DNA of 64,000 nt from positions 310,001-374,000 of the forward strand of contig NZ_FQWK01000002.1 of assembly GCF_900129655.1 (NCBI RefSeq), read 5' to 3'. Under the pieces are notes generated by a model. That model had not been told where the DNA came from. It saw only the letters and a list, made by a program, of their open reading frames with translations, and did not search any database. This DNA comes from Bacteroides clarus YIT 12056. Its GTDB lineage: Bacteria; Bacteroidota; Bacteroidia; Bacteroidales; Bacteroidaceae. This document shows positions 39,874 through 49,391 of the stretch, piece by piece; position 1 is the first letter of the stretch; each line of letters starts with the position of its first letter. The translations under genes were made by a program, and so were the position numbers.

Positions 39874-40235
39874 TTTATTCATCGGCTTTACCGGGTGAAG
39901 GGACACCATGCGCCCCGGCCTCCCGGATACCACACCTCAGTACCCGGAAGCGCAGGCCTCAGCTCTGTCAAGCCCGGGCGTTTGAGAGCCAAAGACGCCT
40001 CATCAGAGGAGCCAAGATGCGGGCTTGCAGATGTCAAAGCACGGTATATGGAAATTACAACTCGCCCTGCGGGATGAATAAATCCTTCCCGCAAGACGGA
40101 TTATTTCGTCTCATAAGATGAATGAATTCGTCCCGTGAGATAAATAAAAACATTCCGCGAGACAAATCGCTCCACCACTCATTTCCATACAGTGTCCAAG
40201 GAGCTCCCCTTCACCCGCTAAAGCCGATGAATAAA
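39874..40235. mobile_element. MITE-like element with 29-bp terminal inverted repeats
   Basis: The ends 39874-39902 and 40207-40235 are inverted repeats matching at 28 of 29 bases (TTTATTCATCGGCTTTA at the outside). The 362-bp interior has no protein-coding gene but holds smaller palindromic pieces around CCCGCAAGACG, CGTCTCATAAGATGAAT and CCCGTGAGATAAATAAA. It is therefore a non-autonomous element or a long structured repeat. No transposase matching it lies in this window, and no clear target duplication is seen. Confidence 0.6.
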
Positions 40236-40444
40236 ACGATGTGAAAGAGTGAAGGAAATACATGACAGAACTCTCTGTAAGAGATATTACAACATTCGCC
40301 CGTACATAAGCCACATTCTATTTCGATGTACATCAAAACAAGACGGGATATACATCAAACGGAATTATCACCATAGGCAAAATTTATTTCGTCCGAGCGG
40401 ATATAAATACCCGCCGGCTTGCATTTTGAGATTGATAAAATATC

Positions 40445-40452
40445 TATCTTTG
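40445..40452 (+). promoter_or_regulatory. Predicted promoter of the YitT-family gene
   Basis: TATCTTTG with a TTTTGAG about 20 bases upstream matches the Bacteroides consensus and lies about 26 bases before the ATG at 40478. Confidence 0.55.
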
Positions 40453-40477
40453 CCGCAAATTTAACTGCAAACTACAA

Positions 40478-41362
40478 ATGAACGTGAACATTCCTTCCCG
40501 GCAGAACATATTTCGTGAAATGCGGGATTATTTAATGATTGCCTTAGGCATGATTATGTATGGTATCGGGTGGACGGTATTCCTGCTCCCCAACGACATA
40601 ACCACAGGCGGAGTACCGGGTATCGCGTCACTGGTATATTTCGCAACGGGACTACCGGTACAGTATGTTTATTTCGGCATCAACTTTCTGCTATTACTGC
40701 TTGCCATCCGCATTTTAGGCTGGAAATTCAGCATCAAGACAATCTTTGCCGTCTTTACCCTGACATTCTTTCTTCCCGTCATCCAGCAACTGACGGACGG
40801 CGTTCGGTTATTGCACGACCAGCCTTTCATGGCCTGCGTCATCGGCGCATCCTTCTGTGGAGGCGGTATCGGCATTGCTTTCTCCTCAAACGGAAGCACG
40901 GGCGGAACGGATATTATCGCCGCTATCATCAATAAATACAGGGATATCACACTGGGACGGGTAATGCTGATTTGCGACCTTATCATCATCTCTTCCAGCT
41001 ACTTTGTACTGAAAGACTGGGAGAAAGTGGTATACGGTTATGTCACCCTGTACATCTGCAGTTTCGTACTGGACCAAGTGGTGAACAGCGCGCGCCAGTC
41101 CGTACAATTCTTCATCATCAGCGAAAAGTACGAAGAAATAGCCAAGCATATCAACGTATATCCGCACAGAGGGGCGACAGTTATCAATGCGTCCGGATTC
41201 TACACCGGCAAAGAGATAAAGATGCTGTTTGTCCTTGCCAAGAAGCGGGAGTCGACCATTATCTTCCGGTTGATAAAAGATATAGACCCGAACGCCTTTG
41301 TATCGCAAAGCCAGGTAATCGGAGTATACGGAGAGGGATTCGACAAGATTAAGGTAAAGTAG
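40478..41362 (+). CDS. YitT family membrane protein (DUF2179)
   Basis: A 294-aa protein with five to six membrane helices in the first 200 residues (YLMIALGMIMYGIGWTVFLLPNDITTGGVPGIASL is the family's first block; ISFCGGGIGIAFSSNGSTGGTDIIA the third). A cytoplasmic C-terminal DUF2179 domain (QFFIISEKYEEIAKHINVYPHRGATVINASGFYTGKEIKML) is also seen. The family is widespread in Bacteroidota; its transported substrate is unknown. First gene of the chromosomal right flank. Confidence 0.88.
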   Translation: MNVNIPSRQNIFREMRDYLMIALGMIMYGIGWTVFLLPNDITTGGVPGIASLVYFATGLPVQYVYFGINFLLLLLAIRILGWKFSIKTIFAVFTLTFFLPVIQQLTDGVRLLHDQPFMACVIGASFCGGGIGIAFSSNGSTGGTDIIAAIINKYRDITLGRVMLICDLIIISSSYFVLKDWEKVVYGYVTLYICSFVLDQVVNSARQSVQFFIISEKYEEIAKHINVYPHRGATVINASGFYTGKEIKMLFVLAKKRESTIIFRLIKDIDPNAFVSQSQVIGVYGEGFDKIKVK

Positions 41363-41374
41363 CTTTCACGGGGA

Positions 41375-42019
41375 TTATCGAATGAATTTTCCTTCTTTCC
41401 ACGTATAACTTACAGGGCGGCGGAGAAACGGTTTCAGTTTTTCCGCCGCTTCTCTTTCCATGTAGTCGGGAGTAGTGAAAGTAAAGGTCAGTGTAGCGTC
41501 CTTACCCGAAAGGTCGGCTTTCATCAAGAGCATATCGGCTTGGAGACGCGCATCCTGATACCGATACACATCTATCGTATCGGAAGCGGGCATGATGAAA
41601 TCGTCCATACCCGGTAGTGAAGCCAGATAAGGTGCGGACGGCAACTCTTTCCAATCGGTAGTGTAGAATTTGATATGACTGTCGCAAGCCGGAGCGCATA
41701 CGGTGGAAACGGTACAGATAAGACAGGTACTGTCGTTCACGGACAAGAGCTTCATTTGCCAGGTGCTTTGGGGCGTTACCTGCACACGGATATAATCGGG
41801 AGTAAGCTCCGTCATTTCCGACTTGCCGCCAAAACGGTTGGTTACCTCGGCTTTCATCTTGCTCTCCAGGAAGTCGATAAAGTCGGCACGGTTCACAGCC
41901 GTAAGCAACGGGCTCAAAGAATCGGGCATATTGGTGAAACAAGTCTTTGCCGGTTGCGCCGACAAAGAGCCAATCCCCATACATACTGCAAATAAAAAGA
42001 CTACCAACTTCTTCACCAT
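41375..42019 (-). CDS. Secreted DUF3256-family protein
   Basis: A 214-aa protein with a signal peptide (KKLVVFLFAVCMGIGSLSAQPA, cleaved near residue 22). The mature part alternates beta strands (YIRVQVTPQSTWQMKLLSVNDSTCLICTVSTVCAPACDSHIKFY) in the way of DUF3256 proteins, common in Bacteroides. Four cysteines in CLICTVSTVCAPACDS may form disulphides. It is convergent with the YitT gene and probably periplasmic. Function unknown. Confidence 0.7.
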   Translation of the reverse strand: MVKKLVVFLFAVCMGIGSLSAQPAKTCFTNMPDSLSPLLTAVNRADFIDFLESKMKAEVTNRFGGKSEMTELTPDYIRVQVTPQSTWQMKLLSVNDSTCLICTVSTVCAPACDSHIKFYTTDWKELPSAPYLASLPGMDDFIMPASDTIDVYRYQDARLQADMLLMKADLSGKDATLTFTFTTPDYMEREAAEKLKPFLRRPVSYTWKEGKFIR

Positions 42020-42069
42020 ATCATTGTATTATTTATCGATACTAAAATTCCTGTTTTAAATAAATCACA

Positions 42070-42540
42070 TTACAGATAAGAGCACAGCTCCCGCAGAAAA
42101 CGCGCATCCGTCTCATCAAAGCCATTCAGGCTTTCGCTATCCACATCCAGCACGCCCCACACTTCTCCCTCCGCACGCAGCAGCGGAACCACGATTTCCG
42201 AACGTGACAAGGAGCTGCACGCGATATGTCCCGGAAAAGCGTCCACATCTGGTACGACCAGCGTTTCAGCTTTCTCCCATGCTTTCCCGCAAACACCACG
42301 GCCTTTCTTTATCCGCGTACAAGCCACCGGGCCTTGGAAAGGGGCAAGCACCAACTCGTCACCTTTCACCAGATAAAATCCCACCCAGAAGAAACGGAAA
42401 GTCTCTTTCAGTGCGGCCGCAACGTTAGCCAGGTTGGCGACAAGGTCATCTTCTCCCTCAATCAGGCACTCGATTTGCGGAAGCAACATACGATATTTAT
42501 CTTCCTTACTGCCGTTACTGACACATAAATCTTCCGCCAT
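42070..42540 (-). CDS. Free methionine-(R)-sulfoxide reductase (GAF domain)
   Basis: A 156-aa single GAF domain protein. GRGVCGKAWE (about 83-92), a second Cys in GHIACSSLSRSEIVVPLL (about 107-123) and GVLDVDSESLNGFDETDARFL (about 128-149) match fRMsr (YebR/MsrC). The enzyme reduces free methionine-R-sulfoxide with the conserved cysteines, part of oxidative-stress repair. It stands alone on the - strand beside the transporter gene. Confidence 0.85.
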   Translation of the reverse strand: MAEDLCVSNGSKEDKYRMLLPQIECLIEGEDDLVANLANVAAALKETFRFFWVGFYLVKGDELVLAPFQGPVACTRIKKGRGVCGKAWEKAETLVVPDVDAFPGHIACSSLSRSEIVVPLLRAEGEVWGVLDVDSESLNGFDETDARFLRELCSYL

Positions 42541-42555
42541 AAATTACTTAACGTT

Positions 42556-43455
42556 CTATTTACTCCCCAAATATAGGAAGAACATTCCAATCAACACCAA
42601 AATGAGGTCTGCCGCCTTGCTTTTTAAATTCTTTTCACGGAAGAAAAGAGCTCCGAACAGGAAGGAGACGACCACACTGCCGCGCCGCACCATAGATACG
42701 ATAGAAATCATGGAATCTTCATAGCTCAAGGCGTAGAAGTACACGAAGTCCGCCGCGCAGAGAAAGACGGATATACCGATGATAGTCCAATCCCAGCGGA
42801 ACGGCGTACTTTCCTTTCTCTTGGGATACCACAGCAACAGAATGATGGGGCACATGATAAATACCTGATAGATATTGTACCATGACTGTACCACCATAGG
42901 CGGCAACTGTTTCATCAGATACTTATCGTACAGTCCGCTGACAGCGCCCGTCACGGCTGCCAGCACAATAAAGAGAATCCATTTGTTGTGCTTGAAGTCG
43001 ATGCCTTCTTTCTTACCGGAACGGCTCAGCATAAAGAACGACAGCACCGCCAGCATCACACCTATCCATTGATAAAGATTGAGCCGCTCGCCGAATACAA
43101 GCATGGCTCCCACAAGCACCATCACCGGACGCGTAGCATTAATCGGCCCCACAATGGTAAGTGGCAGGTGTTTCATTCCGAAATATCCGAATATCCACGA
43201 GGAGAGGACGATGAACGACTTGATGATGATAAATTTATGTACATCCCATCCTACCACAGGAACATCGAACATCGTACCGCCCGATACCGCCGGAGCGAAA
43301 ACCGATATCAGGATAAACGGCAGGAATATCAGACTGGAAAATACCGTATTCAGAAACAAGACCAGAAGTACGGCATTGTCTTTGAGCGCCTGTTTCTTGA
43401 AGGCATCATAAAATCCCAGCAAGGCTGCCGAGAGGAAGGCTAATAATAACCACAT
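42556..43455 (-). CDS. EamA-family (DMT) transporter
   Basis: A 299-aa protein with ten predicted membrane helices in two five-helix repeats, ending FFREKNLKSKAADLILVLIGMFFLYLGS. The EamA fold shows in PLTIVGPINATRPVMVLVGAMLVFGERLNLYQWIGVMLA and again near the C-terminus. Family members export metabolites or amino acids; the substrate cannot be read from the sequence. It is 15 bases upstream of the fRMsr gene on the same strand, so perhaps co-transcribed. Confidence 0.82.
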   Translation of the reverse strand: MWLLLAFLSAALLGFYDAFKKQALKDNAVLLVLFLNTVFSSLIFLPFILISVFAPAVSGGTMFDVPVVGWDVHKFIIIKSFIVLSSWIFGYFGMKHLPLTIVGPINATRPVMVLVGAMLVFGERLNLYQWIGVMLAVLSFFMLSRSGKKEGIDFKHNKWILFIVLAAVTGAVSGLYDKYLMKQLPPMVVQSWYNIYQVFIMCPIILLLWYPKRKESTPFRWDWTIIGISVFLCAADFVYFYALSYEDSMISIVSMVRRGSVVVSFLFGALFFREKNLKSKAADLILVLIGMFFLYLGSK

Positions 43456-43560
43456 TGGTTTGAGTTATGAGTTATAAGTTATAAGTTATGAGTTGGCTGC
43501 GCTATAAGAAGGGGGAGAGTAAAAAGTAATCACTTATCACTAACCACTTATCACTAATCA
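43456..43560. repeat. Short simple repeats between the transporter and truA
   Basis: GAGTTATAAGTTATAA-type repeats (GAGTTATGAGTTATAAGTT) and ACTAACCACTTATCACTAA-type repeats fill this 105-base intergenic gap. No gene or clear regulator. Confidence 0.55.
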
Positions 43561-44316
43561 CTAACCGCTAACGAACGTGTCTTCGGGATAGGCAATATCT
43601 ACCAGGAACAGGGCGTTGCCGGGTACGGAAGTTCCTGCACGGCAACGGTCTTTCTGTTCGATAACACGACGGAAACCCTCGATGGTGAGTTTGCCTCTAC
43701 CGACTTCGAGTAAGGTACCGACTACGGCACGCACCATATTCCGCAGAAAACGGTCGGCCTGAATAGTGAATACCCAGGTCACTTCATCTACTTGCGTCCA
43801 GGCGGCATGCATTATCTTGCAATTATTGGTTTTGACATCGGTATGCAATTTGCTGAAACTGGTGAAGTCCGTATACTCAAACAAGGTCTGTGCGGCTTCG
43901 TTCATTCGTTCAAAATCCGGAGTTTGGAACAGACGGCAGCGATACCGGCGGTCGAAAGGCATTTTGGCGGTAGTGACATAGTACTTATATGTACGCGCCG
44001 TAGCATCAAAACGCGCATGGGCATCGGGGCGCACGGCACGCAGACGGTAGACGGAAATATCCGGGGGGAGCAGACGGTTCAGTTTGTCCGCCATAAACGT
44101 TACATCCAACGGAACTTCACTGTCAAAATGCGCCACCATTAAGGAAGCGTGCACACCGGCATCGGTACGCCCTGCGCCCACCACTTCCACTTCACGCCGC
44201 AACAAGGTGGAGAGCGCTTTCATTAAACACTCCTGCACGCTTGCGCCGTTGGGCTGAATCTGCCAGCCGTGATAGGCTGTGCCGTCGTAAGCTAAATAGA
44301 TAAAATATCGTTGCAC
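43561..44316 (-). CDS. truA: tRNA pseudouridine(38-40) synthase TruA
   Basis: A 251-aa enzyme that makes pseudouridine at positions 38-40 of the tRNA anticodon arm. [23 protein letters not shown] is the typical TruA N-terminus, and GRTDAGVHA contains the catalytic Asp. [18 protein letters not shown] near the C-terminus is also typical. I use the GTG at 44316 because family proteins begin just there; the ATG at 44355 would add 13 residues unlike the family. Confidence 0.93.
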   Translation of the reverse strand: MQRYFIYLAYDGTAYHGWQIQPNGASVQECLMKALSTLLRREVEVVGAGRTDAGVHASLMVAHFDSEVPLDVTFMADKLNRLLPPDISVYRLRAVRPDAHARFDATARTYKYYVTTAKMPFDRRYRCRLFQTPDFERMNEAAQTLFEYTDFTSFSKLHTDVKTNNCKIMHAAWTQVDEVTWVFTIQADRFLRNMVRAVVGTLLEVGRGKLTIEGFRRVIEQKDRCRAGTSVPGNALFLVDIAYPEDTFVSG

Positions 44317-44406
44317 GTTTCTTTTTACTTCCTGAATTTGGCTGCAAAGGTACAAAAAGACAGGAAAAAAGCAGCAAACTCTTCCGATTGTTCTGACAGA
44401 TTACAT

Positions 44407-44414
44407 TATCTTTG
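44407..44414 (+). promoter_or_regulatory. Predicted -7 box of the DUF5715-like lipoprotein gene
   Basis: TATCTTTG fits TAnnTTTG and is 50 bases before the ATG at 44465. Confidence 0.45.
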
Positions 44415-44464
44415 CAGAAGTTTCGCCACAAATTACACAGATTTACACAGATTCAGAATTAATT

Positions 44465-45145
44465 ATGTATAGCAAAAGCCGTTTTATCTCTCTGTTTTTA
44501 TTGGTAAGCATAGCGATGACCTGCTGTCTGGCAGGATGCAAGAAAAAAGATATGTCCCTCAAACTGAACGAGCCGCGCAACATACGGGGTGTTATCAGTT
44601 ACAAACGTTCTTTCGGTGATTTGAATGAAAGACATCTGAAAGTAGCTCAGGCTATCGGCATTCGTCCGTTGGCATCACGCGAGGAAGCGGAAAGGATGAA
44701 AGAAAAGCTGCAACATATCACGACGAATGATTTGTACGCAGTCGATTCATTGACGCATTCCATTCCGTACCTTATTCCGGGAGCGGCTGCCCTACTCGAT
44801 ACAATCGGTTATAACTTTCTTGACTCTCTGACCGCCAAAGGGCTGAACCCGAACAAGATTACGGTTACTTCCGTGCTGCGTACGAAAGACGATGTGAAAC
44901 GTTTGCGCCGCCGCAATGTCAATGCATCCGAAAATTCCGCTCATTTCTACGGTACTACGTTTGACGTCAGTTGGAAACGCTTTCAAAAGGTAGAGGATGA
45001 GGACGGACGCCCGTTACAAGATGTCAGCTCGGATACGCTGAAACTGGTGCTGTCCGAAGTATTACGCGACTTGAAGAAAGCAGAGAAATGTTACATTAAA
45101 TATGAACTGAAGCAAGGCTGTTTCCATATTACTACAAGAATGTAA
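44465..45145 (+). CDS. Lipoprotein, DUF5715-like peptidase-type domain
   Basis: A 226-aa protein. The signal segment FISLFLLVSIAMTCCLAGC ends in a lipobox (LAGC), so it is anchored in a membrane. The body contains ITVTSVLRTKDDVKRLRRRNVNASENSAHFYGTTFDVSWKRF, which resembles M15/DD-carboxypeptidase-like zinc proteins (S.H..G..fDvs). SAHFYGTTFD offers His and Asp metal ligands and a late YIKYELKQGCFHIT a further His. It could process peptidoglycan. Such genes are common in Bacteroidota and usually carry a DUF name. Confidence 0.7.
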   Translation: MYSKSRFISLFLLVSIAMTCCLAGCKKKDMSLKLNEPRNIRGVISYKRSFGDLNERHLKVAQAIGIRPLASREEAERMKEKLQHITTNDLYAVDSLTHSIPYLIPGAAALLDTIGYNFLDSLTAKGLNPNKITVTSVLRTKDDVKRLRRRNVNASENSAHFYGTTFDVSWKRFQKVEDEDGRPLQDVSSDTLKLVLSEVLRDLKKAEKCYIKYELKQGCFHITTRM

Positions 45146-45310
45146 AAATGCAAATCTGTTAGTATATAGTATATTAAGATTTTGATATAAACTAATTCGC
45201 AACATTTACTTATACTTACTTTAGAATATCGGGACATTAAAATATCAACATTAACAGGCAGTTTACAAAAAGAAAAAACAACATACAAACAAAAGCCTGA
45301 CTTCCTCCCC

Positions 45311-45501
45311 CTAAGGCTGAAAGCCTTTTATCTTATTAGCCCGGGGTAACACCCCGGGTACAGATGGTCTATTATATTTGCGCCCTGTAAGGGCAAAAGA
45401 TTCGTATGTGTATCTTTTGCCCTTACAGGGCGCGATATCAATTACCCGGACATTCCCGGGTGTTACCCCGGGCTAATAAGATAAAAGCCTTTCAGGCTTA
45501 G
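45311..45501. repeat. 190-bp nested palindromic repeat
   Basis: CTAAGGCTGAAAGCC at the left end pairs with its inverse at the right end, followed inward by TTATCTTATTAGCCCGGGG, a CCCGGGGTAACACCCCGGG palindrome and ATCTTTTGCCCTTACAGG, all repeated in inverse order on the other side. The whole would fold into one long hairpin. It contains no gene. It resembles the repeated palindromic units (REP-like) of Bacteroides genomes. The remaining bases of this 450-base gap (45146-45594) hold no feature I can identify. Confidence 0.6.
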
Positions 45502-45594
45502 AAAAATCATCATAGATCGGCACTATCCACTATTGTGTGCGAATAGAAAACTCCGGAATTCAAACTTTATAAGGACTGTCTATAAATGAAACCA

Positions 45595-47112
45595 TTATTT
45601 CTCCTCCAGCATCCGCCATGCCGGCGGCAAGCAAGTAACAATATCCCCTGCCGTCATCCCCATTACCCCGTGCTTCTTGCAAGCAATATCTCCAGCCAGA
45701 CCATGAACATAAGCTGCCATACGTGCCGCAGTTTCCGCATCGTACCCCTGTGCCAACAAGGCCAGTACAACACCCGTAAGCACATCACCGCTACCTCCTG
45801 TTGCCATACCGGGATTTCCGGTAGGATTAAACCAGCACTTTCCCGACGGTGCGATAATAACGGAATAAGCTCCTTTTAATAGAATGTGTACTCCGGCACT
45901 CCTTGCCAGTTCGCGGGCTTTCGTCAAGCGTTCGTACGAGTTCTGGCATTTCCCGACCAATCGTTCCAGTTCTTTGGGGTGCGGAGTAAGAATACTGCCT
46001 TTGGGCAAACGGCCGATGTAACTGCGATGTTCTCCCAACAAGTTCAACGCATCGGCATCCACCACCATGGGCGTCTGACAAGATTCTATCTGTTCCAGCA
46101 AGGCGGCTTCGGTATCTCCCGCCTTTCCCAATCCGGGACCGATGCCCACCGCCTGATAATCGTCCGTATCGGTGGCGCATGAGAAGCGCACATCATTTAT
46201 GTCTATTTCCGTCATGGCTTCCGGAACGGAAGTCTGCACGATAAAGTTATTACAGAAAGGAATATGAACCGTCAGCAACCCCACCCCGGAGCGCAGACAA
46301 GCACGTGCCGCAAGTACCGACGCTCCTGCCATTCCTTGTGAACCGGCTATCAGCAAGGCACGTCCGAAATTTCCTTTATGAGCAAACTTACCACGCGGTT
46401 TCAGCATTGACGCCACATCCTCATGTTCCGTCAATGCAAAATCCGTTTCCTTTTCCTCTATGGCTTCCTCGCTCAAACCGATATCCAACAACTGCCATTC
46501 ACCCACAAACGGCGCGTTCTCGGCAAAGAGAAATGCCAGTTTCGGCAGTTGCAGGCTTAACGTCAGGTCTGCACGGATGATATTGGCCTGGATATTATAG
46601 GTATTATCCTCTCCCATCAAACCGGAAGGTACATCAATGGCAACTACCGTAGCCGGAGACGTATTGATGTACTTCACTACCGCAGCGAAGCCCCCGCTCA
46701 AAGGCTTGTTCAGTCCGCTGCCGAACAATCCGTCTACCACCACGTGCTCTGCCGTCAGTACCGGCGGCACGAATTGCGTGGTTATCTCATGGAAATCTAT
46801 TCCGGCAACTCCCGCCAGGCGTTCTTTATTCGTTTCGCAATCGGGCGACAACGCACCTTTGGTATTGAAAAGATACACCTCTACCCGGCAGCCCCGTTCC
46901 GCCAGCAGACGTGAAACAGCCAGCACGTCTCCGCCATTGTTTCCGGGTCCGGCAAATACCGTAAAAGGAGTTTCCGCACTCCAGCGTTCGGACACCGCCC
47001 GCGCCAATGCCCGCGAAGCGCGCTCCATAAGGTCTATGGACGAAACGGGCTCATTCTCTATTGTATAGGCGTCCAACTCTTTTAATTGGATGGTAGGAAA
47101 TATTTTTATCAT
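45595..47112 (-). CDS. nnrD/nnrE: Bifunctional NAD(P)H-hydrate epimerase/dehydratase
   Basis: A 505-aa metabolite-repair enzyme. Residues 1-210 are the epimerase (VFAGPGNNGGDVLAVSRLLAERG, then VDGLFGSGLNKPLSG and VAIDVPSGL). Residues 230-505 are the ADP-dependent dehydratase (AVGIGPGLGK, PMVVDADALNLLGEH, TPHPKELERLVG, ATGGSGDVLTGVV). It restores damaged NADHX and NADPHX. The two-domain fusion is standard in bacteria. It converges with nothing; the POT transporter is divergent. Confidence 0.93.
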   Translation of the reverse strand: MIKIFPTIQLKELDAYTIENEPVSSIDLMERASRALARAVSERWSAETPFTVFAGPGNNGGDVLAVSRLLAERGCRVEVYLFNTKGALSPDCETNKERLAGVAGIDFHEITTQFVPPVLTAEHVVVDGLFGSGLNKPLSGGFAAVVKYINTSPATVVAIDVPSGLMGEDNTYNIQANIIRADLTLSLQLPKLAFLFAENAPFVGEWQLLDIGLSEEAIEEKETDFALTEHEDVASMLKPRGKFAHKGNFGRALLIAGSQGMAGASVLAARACLRSGVGLLTVHIPFCNNFIVQTSVPEAMTEIDINDVRFSCATDTDDYQAVGIGPGLGKAGDTEAALLEQIESCQTPMVVDADALNLLGEHRSYIGRLPKGSILTPHPKELERLVGKCQNSYERLTKARELARSAGVHILLKGAYSVIIAPSGKCWFNPTGNPGMATGGSGDVLTGVVLALLAQGYDAETAARMAAYVHGLAGDIACKKHGVMGMTAGDIVTCLPPAWRMLEEK

Positions 47113-47213
47113 CGCAGCTTATTCATTTAAGTTACGAGCAAAGGTACAAAAAATAATAACTACTTTTGCAGCCTGAAACATACAAAGAAACAAAGACAAT
47201 AAACACATAACCA

Positions 47214-48752
47214 ATGAGTACATCCAAACACCCTAAAGGACTTTATCTTATCTTCGCCACCAGCACCGCAGAACGTTTCAGCTACTATGGCATGCGGGCC
47301 ATCTTCATTCTGTTCTTAACGCAAGCGCTGCTGTTCGACAAAGAGCACGCCGCTTCCATTTACGGCAGCTACACCGGGCTGGTTTACCTCACCCCGCTCA
47401 TCGGCGGGTACATTGCCGACAAATACTGGGGTATCCGTCGTTCTGTTTTCTGGGGAGCCATGATGATGGCCGTAGGACAGTTCCTGATGTTCTTCAGCGC
47501 TTCCATGCTGGATACCGGTCAACTGTCGCACTGGTTGATGTATGGCGGCCTTACTTTCCTTATACTGGGCAACGGATGCTTCAAGCCGACAGTATCTTCC
47601 CTCGTGGGACAACTGTACGAACCGGGAGACAGACGGTTGGACTCCGCTTACACCATATTCTATATGGGCGTTAACGTCGGCTCCTTCCTTGCGCCACTGG
47701 TTTGCGGCTATTTCGGCGAAACCGGTAATCCGCACGACTTCAGATGGGGCTTCCTGATTGCCGCGATTGTCACCGTGTTTACAGTCATACTTTTCGAGAC
47801 ACAAAAGAACAAATACCTTATCGGACCCGACGGCAAACAGCTCGGCATCATTCCCGACGCTAAAAAGGAACAGCCGCAAGTGACGAAAACAGCCGCTCAA
47901 TCCGCCATAGACAGCCACAAGAAGAAACGTAATTATCTCCTTCTGGGAGTATTGGCGATAGCGTTTGCCGCCTTCTTCTACCGGTGCTTCGGCAACGATT
48001 GGATCAGCATCGGTATTTTCACCGCTTGCATCGTCTTTCCCGTCAGCATCCTGCTGGAAGGCTCGCTTACGAAGATTGAACGCGACCGTATTTTCGTAAT
48101 CTATATCATCGCTTTCTTCGTCATCTTCTTCTGGGCGGCCTACGAACAGGCAGGCGCCTCACTGACGCTCTTCGCTTCCGAGCAGACCGACCGCGTTATC
48201 CTCGGCTGGGAAATGCCGGCTTCCTGGATACAATCATTCAATCCTTTCTTTGTCGTGATACTGGCAGCCCTCATGCCGGGAGTATGGGGATTCCTCAACA
48301 AACGGGGAATGGAACCCGCCTCTCCTACCAAGCAGGCTATCGGCTTATTACTCCTGTCTTTGGGCTATCTCGTTATCTGTTTCGCCGTAAAAGATGTGCG
48401 GCCCGGGGTCAAGGTAAGCCTCATCTGGCTGACGGGACTTTACTTCATCCATACAATGGGTGAAATTGCGCTTTCCCCCATCGGCCTGTCCATGGTGAAC
48501 AAACTCACTCCTATCCGCTTTGCCTCGCTGATGATGGGCATATGGTATCTCTCTACCGCCACGGCCAACAAATTTGCGGGTACGCTGAGCGGCCTTTATC
48601 CCGAAGCCGGAAAAGTGAAAACATTGCTGGGCTACCGCATCGAAACGATGTATGACTTCTTCATGGTATTCGTTGTGATGTCCGCCACCGCATCGCTTAT
48701 CCTCTTCCTGCTTTCAAAGAAATTACAGAAGATGATGCACGGAGTGGAATAA
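47214..48752 (+). CDS. Peptide MFS transporter (POT/PTR2 family)
   Basis: A 512-aa membrane protein with about 12-14 helices. The N-terminal RFSYYGMRAIFILFLTQALLFD and the ADKYWGIRRSVFWGAMMMAVGQ segment (the POT signature region with GGYIADKYWG) identify the proton-oligopeptide family. A hydrophilic loop with KKEQPQVTKTAAQ lies in the middle. It takes up di- and tripeptides with protons. TACTTTTG (47161-47168) is a probable -7 box about 50 bases upstream. Confidence 0.9.
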   Translation: MSTSKHPKGLYLIFATSTAERFSYYGMRAIFILFLTQALLFDKEHAASIYGSYTGLVYLTPLIGGYIADKYWGIRRSVFWGAMMMAVGQFLMFFSASMLDTGQLSHWLMYGGLTFLILGNGCFKPTVSSLVGQLYEPGDRRLDSAYTIFYMGVNVGSFLAPLVCGYFGETGNPHDFRWGFLIAAIVTVFTVILFETQKNKYLIGPDGKQLGIIPDAKKEQPQVTKTAAQSAIDSHKKKRNYLLLGVLAIAFAAFFYRCFGNDWISIGIFTACIVFPVSILLEGSLTKIERDRIFVIYIIAFFVIFFWAAYEQAGASLTLFASEQTDRVILGWEMPASWIQSFNPFFVVILAALMPGVWGFLNKRGMEPASPTKQAIGLLLLSLGYLVICFAVKDVRPGVKVSLIWLTGLYFIHTMGEIALSPIGLSMVNKLTPIRFASLMMGIWYLSTATANKFAGTLSGLYPEAGKVKTLLGYRIETMYDFFMVFVVMSATASLILFLLSKKLQKMMHGVE

Positions 48753-48758
48753 AATCAC

Positions 48759-48766
48759 TATTTTTG
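48759..48766 (+). promoter_or_regulatory. Predicted -7 box of hpt
   Basis: TATTTTTG fits TAnnTTTG and lies 27 bases before the hpt start. Confidence 0.45.
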
Positions 48767-48792
48767 CGCCAACTTTCTAAAAACTCCTATTT

Positions 48793-49329
48793 ATGGATAC
48801 CATACAAATAAAAGACAAGATGTTCACCGTTTCCATCAAGGAACAGGACATATTGAAAGAAGTAACCCGTGTAGCGAACGAAATCAACCGCGACCTGGCC
48901 GGTAAGAATCCGCTTTTCCTGAGTGTGCTGAACGGCTCGTTCATGTTTACCTCCGACCTGATGAAGCGCATCACCATCCCCTGCGAAATTTCTTTCGTGA
49001 AACTCGCCTCTTACCAAGGGGTATCTTCTACGGGAGTTATCAAAGAAGTTATCGGCATTAACGAGGATATTTCCGGCCGTACAATCGTTATCGTCGAAGA
49101 CATCGTAGACACAGGCCTCACCATGCAACGCTTGCTGGACACCCTCGGCACACGCGGTCCTAAGGACATCCATATCGCCTCGCTGCTGGTGAAACCCGAT
49201 AAGTTGAAAGTAGACCTGAACATCGAATACGTAGCCATGAACATCCCCAACGACTTTATCGTGGGCTACGGTCTGGACTATGACGGATTCGGACGCAACT
49301 ATCCCGACATTTATACGGTAGTGGACTGA
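48793..49329 (+). CDS. hpt: Hypoxanthine phosphoribosyltransferase
   Basis: A 178-aa purine salvage enzyme that makes IMP or GMP from hypoxanthine or guanine and PRPP. The PRPP loop is TIVIVEDIVDTGLTMQRL (about 97-114), with LSVLNGSFMFTSDL before it and the base-binding end (NDFIVGYGLDYDGFGRNYPDI) matching Hpt. The adk gene follows after 62 bases, and the two probably belong to one purine-related transcript. Confidence 0.93.
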   Translation: MDTIQIKDKMFTVSIKEQDILKEVTRVANEINRDLAGKNPLFLSVLNGSFMFTSDLMKRITIPCEISFVKLASYQGVSSTGVIKEVIGINEDISGRTIVIVEDIVDTGLTMQRLLDTLGTRGPKDIHIASLLVKPDKLKVDLNIEYVAMNIPNDFIVGYGLDYDGFGRNYPDIYTVVD

Positions 49330-49391
49330 ACCGGAGAAAAGGTATTGGAAGAAGGTATTAAATTGTAAATCATAAAATAATAGCTAAACAA

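Noticed and set aside
39895..40077. A 60-aa frame inside the MITE-like element
   Set aside because: Low-complexity, no upstream start signal, and the same DNA gives an equal frame on the other strand.
43456..43560. CRISPR-like short repeats between the transporter and truA
   Set aside because: The repeats are adjacent 7- to 10-base units without spacers; no cas genes in the window.
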